Below, one piece after another: positions 59,795-64,000 of a DNA stretch of 64,000 nucleotides. The DNA is from Myxococcus xanthus. GTDB lineage: Bacteria; Myxococcota; Myxococcia; Myxococcales; Myxococcaceae. The stretch covers positions 6,986,001 to 7,050,000 of the forward strand of contig NZ_CP017174.1 of NCBI RefSeq assembly GCF_006402735.1. Reading direction: 5' to 3'. Numbering within the stretch: position 1 is the stretch's first letter; each line of letters begins with the position of its first letter. Below the pieces are notes generated by a model. That model worked only from the letters and a program-made list of their open reading frames with translations. It ran no database searches and was not told where the DNA came from. The position numbers and the translations under genes were made by a program.

Positions 59795-61318
59795 TCAGCC
59801 AGCGGTGCGGTTGGCCAGCGCCTTCGCGGCCACCTGCCGGTCGTCGAACGCGTGCTTCTCCGCGCCGACCTGCTGGTACGTCTCGTGGCCCTTGCCCGCG
59901 ATGAGGACGACGTCGTCCGCGGACGCCAGGCTGATGGCCTGCTCGATGGCCGCGCGGCGGTCCGCGTCGACCAGGTAGCCCTTCTCACCGCTCTTCGCCT
60001 TGCCGGCGGAGATGCGGCGCAGGCCGCTCTTCTCGATGCCCGCGGTCACCTGGGAGATGATCTCCTCCGGATCCTCGGTGCGGGGGTTGTCGCTGGTGAT
60101 GACGGCCAGGTCTGCGCCCTCACCCGCCACCGCGCCCATCAGCGGACGCTTGCCCTTGTCGCGGTCCCCGCCGCAGCCGAACACCGCGATGACGCGGCCC
60201 TTGGCCAGCGAGCGCGCCGCCTCGATGGAGCGCTTGAGCGCGTCATCCGTGTGCGCGTAGTCCACCAGCACCGCGGGGGCGCCGGACGGACCGTAGTTCT
60301 CCACGCGCTCCATGCGGCCGGCCACCGGCATCATCCGCTCGATGCCTTCCTGCACGTCGCGCCGCGCGAAGCCCGCGCCCAGGCCAATGCCCACCGCCAG
60401 GAGGATGTTCTCCAGGTTGTGGGGCCCCAGGAGCTTGCTCTTGAGCGGGATGTCACCGGCGGGCGTCTTCAGCACGCCCTTGATGCCCTGGAGCGAGAAG
60501 CTCACGTCGGCCGCGGAAATCTCCCCGGAGCCCTGACGGCTGAACTTCCACGCCATGCGCTTCTGGCCGCGCTGCTCGTTGTAGATGCGGCTGGCGTAGG
60601 TGTCGTCGCCGTTCACCACCGCCACGCCCGTCGCGGACAGGTTCTCCGCGAAGAGCTTCCGCTTGGACTGGAAGTAGTCCTCCATGTCCTTGTGGTAATC
60701 GAGGTGGTCGCGGCTCAGGTTGGAGAAGCCCGCGGCCTTGAAGGTCAGCCCGTGCACGCGCTCCTGCGCGAGCGCATGGCTGGACACCTCCATGATGACC
60801 GTCTCCACGCCCGCCTCCACCATCTCCCGGAGGATGCGGTGCAACTCCAGCGGATCCGGCGTGGTGTTGGCGCACTCCACCGTGCGGCCAGCGAACTTGT
60901 AGCCCAGCGTCCCGATGACGCCGGTGGACGCGTACGTCGCGGTGCTCATGGCCTCCAGCAGGTAGCTGGTGGTCGTCTTCCCGTTCGTACCGGTGATGCC
61001 CAGCAACGTCAGCTGGTCCGCCGGGCGGCCGTAGAAGTTGGCCGCGATGAGCGCCAGCGCCTTGCGAGCGCTGCCCACCTTGAAGAAGGGCACCTGCGAG
61101 GATGGCACCGGCTTCTCCGACACCACCGCCACGGCGCCACGGGACACGGCCTCACCGATGAACTGGGCCCCATCCTCCTTCGTGCCAGGAATGGCGACGA
61201 ACAGGTCTCCCGGCTTCACGCGCCGCGAGTCCTGCGTCACACCGGTGACGTCAACCGCGGAACGGCCGCCCGAGGTCTGCTCGGCACCACATCCTGCGAG
61301 GACATCCGTCAGCTTCAT
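59795..61318 (-). CDS. murE: UDP-MurNAc-L-Ala-D-Glu--meso-diaminopimelate ligase
   Basis: A 507-residue Mur ligase. P-loop LLGITGTNGKTTTSYLL, carbamylated-Lys region and VEVSSHALAQERV-type segment (MEVSSHALAQERVHG), FSNLSRDHLDYHKDM. The third-residue specificity motif is DNPRTEDPEE, the form (DNPR) found in meso-DAP-adding enzymes, so the peptidoglycan is predicted to be DAP-type. AAGGGGAAGAG precedes ATG 61318. Confidence 0.96.
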   Translation of the reverse strand: MKLTDVLAGCGAEQTSGGRSAVDVTGVTQDSRRVKPGDLFVAIPGTKEDGAQFIGEAVSRGAVAVVSEKPVPSSQVPFFKVGSARKALALIAANFYGRPADQLTLLGITGTNGKTTTSYLLEAMSTATYASTGVIGTLGYKFAGRTVECANTTPDPLELHRILREMVEAGVETVIMEVSSHALAQERVHGLTFKAAGFSNLSRDHLDYHKDMEDYFQSKRKLFAENLSATGVAVVNGDDTYASRIYNEQRGQKRMAWKFSRQGSGEISAADVSFSLQGIKGVLKTPAGDIPLKSKLLGPHNLENILLAVGIGLGAGFARRDVQEGIERMMPVAGRMERVENYGPSGAPAVLVDYAHTDDALKRSIEAARSLAKGRVIAVFGCGGDRDKGKRPLMGAVAGEGADLAVITSDNPRTEDPEEIISQVTAGIEKSGLRRISAGKAKSGEKGYLVDADRRAAIEQAISLASADDVVLIAGKGHETYQQVGAEKHAFDDRQVAAKALANRTAG

Positions 61319-61369
61319 CTCTTCCCCTTCACACGCATTGCAAGAGCGGGGCCTGGAGCGGACGCGGCC

Positions 61370-63388
61370 TTATTGCCGCGCGGCGAGCTCCAGCGTCACC
61401 CGGGCCCCCTTCTCCACCAGTGAACCGGCGGCGGGGGTTTGAGATACCACGCGTCCACTGCCCAATACCTGTGGCTCCAGCGCCGCGGCGAGCAGCTTCA
61501 CCACGGCCTCACGTCCTACTTCTCCCTGAAGGTCCGGCACACGCACCGTGCCGGGTTCAGGGGTCTCCGTCACCGCGTCCACCAGCGCCGTCCGGGCGGC
61601 GCCGGAGGCATTCGCCCCCGGCTTCGCCGCGGCAGGCGCGGGGGACTCGGCGGCCACGGCCACCTCGGGTGCCACCGTCCGGGACGGGGGCACGGCCAGG
61701 TGAGCCATGGCGGCGGTCGCAATCTCCTTGAAAGCAGGGGCAGCCACGGTCCCCCCGTATACGTCCGTCTTGGGTTCGTCCACTACGACAAGAATCACTG
61801 CTCGCGGAGACTCGGCCGGTACCACCCCAACAAAGGAGGCAATCCGCTTGTCCGAATACCCCCGCGCCACCGGGTCTGCCTTCTGCGAGGTGCCCGTCTT
61901 TCCGGCCACCCGGTAGTCCTCCATGGCGGCCCTGGTGGCCGTCCCTCCCTTGACCACCACGCTTTCGAGCATGCCCACGACCTGCCGGGCGACCTTCGCG
62001 GAGACCGCCCTGCGCAGCTCCGTGGGACGGTTTTCCAGCAGAACGACACCGTCCGGGTCCACCACCTTCGATACCAGATAGGGCCGCATCAGCACCCCAT
62101 CGTTGGCCAGCGCACCATAGGCGGCCGCAATCTGCACCGCCGTGGCCGTCATCCCCTGTCCGAAGGACTGGTTGGCCAGGGAGATCTCCGCCTTCGGGAA
62201 CGGCAGGACGCCGCGCCCCTCGCCCGGCAGGGACAGGCCGGTGCGCTCGGCGAAGCCGAAGGTCTGGTAGCCCTTCACGAACTTCTCCCGTCCCATGGCC
62301 TGGGCAATCTTCGCCATGCAGATGTTGGAGGACTTCTGGAGGATGCCCTGCGGGGTGAGCCAGCCGTAGGAATGGGTGTCGTTGATGGTGTGGCGGCCCA
62401 CCCGCCAGGCGCCGTTCTCACAGAAGAAGAGGCTGTCGGCGGTGATGGCCTTCTCTTCCATCGCCGCGGCCACCACGAAGGCCTTCAGCGTGGAGCCCGG
62501 CTCGAAGGTGTCCAGGGCGGCGCGGTTGCGCATGCCCGAGCGCGAGCTGGACTCCGGCGTGTTGGGGTTGAAGCGCGGGTGGTTGGCGACGGCGAGCAGC
62601 TCGCCCGTGCGCGGATCCAACACCACCGCCATGCCGGCCACGGCCTTGGCGTCCTCCACCGCGCGGCTCAGCGCCTTCTCCGCGACGTACTGGAGGTGGC
62701 GGTCCAACGTGAGGGTGACCGCGGCGCCCTGGCGCTGGAGCGGATCCAACGCGCCCTGCACCAGCAGCTTGCGGCCCTTGGCGTCACGGAAGCCGGACGT
62801 GGAGGAGTTCTGCCCGGACAGCTCGTCCTGGAAGGCCAGCTCCAGGCCCTCCAGGCCGCGGCCGTCCATGCCCACCGTGCCCACCACGTGGGCGCCCAGC
62901 TCGCGCTGGGGGTAGAAGCGCTTGGGCTCCTTGGAGAAGCCCATGCCCGGCAGCGCCAGCGCCTTCACCGCGGCGACCTCGGCGGGCTTGGCCTGGCGCT
63001 TCACCCAGGCGAAGCGCCTGGCCCGGGCCAGGCGCGCGCCCAGCTCGTCCGGGTCCAGCTTCAGCGCCTTGGCCAGCGCCCGGGACGCGGCCTTCACGTC
63101 GGGCAGCATGGAAGGGTCCACCCAGATGGAGTCCACCTCCACGCTCTGGGCCAGCGGCGCGCCGCGCCGGTCGAAGATGTCGCCGCGGCGGGCCGGAATC
63201 TCGATGTGCCGGACGTACTGGTCCTGCGCCATGCCGCGCAGCTTCTCCTGCTCGAAGACCTGGAGCTGCACCGCACGACCAAAGGCGACGCCGAGCAGCA
63301 TCAGGAACAGCCCGAACAGCAGCCGTACCCGCAGCTTCAGCCACTTCGCGTTGGGCTCGGGAGCCCGCGCCGCCTTGAAGTCTCTCAC
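61370..63388 (-). CDS. ftsI: Septal transpeptidase FtsI (PBP3) with C-terminal PASTA domain
   Basis: A 672-residue class B penicillin-binding protein cross-linking septal peptidoglycan. One N-terminal membrane helix (LLFGLFLMLLGVAFGRAVQ) and a dimerisation domain (IPARRGDIFDRRGAPLA) precede the transpeptidase: S299-T-L-K302 in FEPGSTLKAF, S353-S-N355 and K497-T-G499. After an Ala/Pro linker the last ~65 residues form one PASTA domain (VRVPDLQGEVGREAV...VVSQTPAAGSLVEKG). The GTG start overlaps the ftsL stop. E. coli FtsI lacks PASTA; the domain recalls SpoVD-type enzymes. Confidence 0.96.
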   Translation of the reverse strand: MRDFKAARAPEPNAKWLKLRVRLLFGLFLMLLGVAFGRAVQLQVFEQEKLRGMAQDQYVRHIEIPARRGDIFDRRGAPLAQSVEVDSIWVDPSMLPDVKAASRALAKALKLDPDELGARLARARRFAWVKRQAKPAEVAAVKALALPGMGFSKEPKRFYPQRELGAHVVGTVGMDGRGLEGLELAFQDELSGQNSSTSGFRDAKGRKLLVQGALDPLQRQGAAVTLTLDRHLQYVAEKALSRAVEDAKAVAGMAVVLDPRTGELLAVANHPRFNPNTPESSSRSGMRNRAALDTFEPGSTLKAFVVAAAMEEKAITADSLFFCENGAWRVGRHTINDTHSYGWLTPQGILQKSSNICMAKIAQAMGREKFVKGYQTFGFAERTGLSLPGEGRGVLPFPKAEISLANQSFGQGMTATAVQIAAAYGALANDGVLMRPYLVSKVVDPDGVVLLENRPTELRRAVSAKVARQVVGMLESVVVKGGTATRAAMEDYRVAGKTGTSQKADPVARGYSDKRIASFVGVVPAESPRAVILVVVDEPKTDVYGGTVAAPAFKEIATAAMAHLAVPPSRTVAPEVAVAAESPAPAAAKPGANASGAARTALVDAVTETPEPGTVRVPDLQGEVGREAVVKLLAAALEPQVLGSGRVVSQTPAAGSLVEKGARVTLELAARQ

Positions 63389-63804
63389 CGGCCCGCTCCG
63401 GCGCGGCCCGCCACGCGGACGGTGGGCTGCGTGGCGTCCGGGACTTCCGCGCGCGCCCCGCTGTCACGCGCCGGCTTCTCCGCCGACAGCGACACCACGG
63501 CGCCGCCGCGCGGCATGGCCATGTTCAGCTGCTCGCGCGCCACGCGCTCCAGCCGGCCCGGCGCCTTGAGCGTGGCCAGCTCCAGCTTCAACCGGTCATT
63601 CTCGCGCGTGAGGATGCGGCTCTCCGCCTCCTCGCGCGACAGGCGGTAGCCCATGTCCACCACCAGAACCCGGCTGGTGACGTGGAGAATGCCCACCGCG
63701 ACGAAGAGGGCGAAGAGGCACACGGCCGGCAACAGGTGCAGCAGCACGCCGCCCACCGTCACGGAAGAACGCAACGCCGATACCCGGGAGTGCACCTTGC
63801 TCAT
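63385..63804 (-). CDS. ftsL: Divisome protein FtsL
   Basis: A 139-residue bitopic protein with one membrane helix ([19 protein letters not shown]), a leucine-zipper-like coiled coil ([26 protein letters not shown]) and an extended Ala/Arg tail, the expected layout of FtsL, which activates FtsWI together with FtsB and FtsQ. It lies between rsmH and ftsI, overlapping both by four bases (ATGA and GTGA). Sequence conservation is naturally low, so position is the main support. Confidence 0.9.
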   Translation of the reverse strand: MSKVHSRVSALRSSVTVGGVLLHLLPAVCLFALFVAVGILHVTSRVLVVDMGYRLSREEAESRILTRENDRLKLELATLKAPGRLERVAREQLNMAMPRGGAVVSLSAEKPARDSGARAEVPDATQPTVRVAGRAGAGR

Positions 63805-64000
63805 CGGAGTTTCTCCACCACGCGCAGATGCGCGCTGCGTGAACGGGGATTGGCCTCGACCTCCGCCTCGGAGGCGGCCACGGCCTTCTTCGTCACCAGG
63901 GCGAAATCACCCACCCCGCGGCATACGCACACGGGCAGGCCCGGCGGACAGGTGCAGCGCCCCGCGAGCGCGCGGAACGCCTCCTTCACCTTCCGGTCCT
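63801..64000 (-). CDS. rsmH: 16S rRNA m4C1402 methyltransferase RsmH (MraW), C-terminal end
   Basis: Only the last 66 codons are inside the window. The C-terminal segment [13 protein letters not shown] and the following CTCPP...CVCR cysteine stretch and [16 protein letters not shown] match the end of RsmH, which methylates C1402 of 16S rRNA. It heads the dcw cluster, and its stop overlaps the start of ftsL (ATGA). Confidence 0.92.
   Translation of the reverse strand, partial: DRKVKEAFRALAGRCTCPPGLPVCVCRGVGDFALVTKKAVAASEAEVEANPRSRSAHLRVVEKLR

Overview
The window is high-GC, densely coded DNA that most resembles a Myxococcus chromosome (M. xanthus or a close relative). This rests on third-position GC, the myxobacterial style of large lipoproteins and Cys/Ig/thrombospondin repeat proteins, a MYXO-CTERM-like segment, FHA/TPR and response-regulator/XRE proteins, and the layout of the division and cell-wall (dcw) cluster. 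No rRNA, tRNA, CRISPR array, transposase or integrase was seen.

Left part (1-35.8 kb) is a mosaic of short operons. 1-3.3 kb: an incomplete minus-strand gene, an RlmI-type 23S rRNA methyltransferase, a YkgJ-type cysteine-cluster protein and a glycerate kinase. 3.4-9.1 kb: an orphan type VI secretion module of VgrG, then a LysM-amidohydrolase candidate effector, then a propeller-like protein. 9.2-11.6 kb: pncB and a nicotinamidase-like hydrolase (NAD salvage). 11.7-19.4 kb: a TonB-like protein, an operon epmA-plsC-ppa, an M3-like lipoprotein peptidase and a CotH-kinase lipoprotein. 19.7-25 kb: an SPFH/SHOCT protein and a GT39 glycosyltransferase coupled to an ABC-2 exporter. 25.2-28.8 kb: two tandem exported paralogues, an Rnl5/DraRnl-type RNA ligase and a small orphan. 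28.8-35.8 kb: a rhomboid protease divergent from a double-FHA membrane protein, a receiver-XRE regulator, a biotin carboxylase/BCCP/crotonase operon and a small unknown.

Right part (35.8-64 kb) is the dcw cluster, all on the minus strand: rsmH (partial)-ftsL-ftsI-murE-murF-mraY-murD-ftsW-murG-murC-murB-ddl, then ftsQ, ftsA and ftsZ. From rsmH to ddl the genes overlap or nearly touch, so they probably form one transcript making lipid II precursors and the septal synthase. Two foreign-looking genes interrupt the 3' part. A secreted metzincin-like protease on the opposite strand separates ddl from ftsQ. An 8-kb gene for a 2673-residue Ig/TSP3/OmpA protein separates ftsA from ftsZ. The giant gene is bounded by strong intrinsic terminators on both sides and is preceded by a cluster of palindromes, so ftsZ and the giant gene appear to be separate transcription units. 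The giant protein reads as two envelope proteins joined in frame: an N-terminal repeat passenger ending in a MYXO-CTERM-like segment, and a second signal-like segment followed by an OmpA-type protein.

The most promising items are the giant fusion between ftsA and ftsZ, the LysM-amidohydrolase beside VgrG, and the related inverted repeats upstream of ftsZ and ftsQ.
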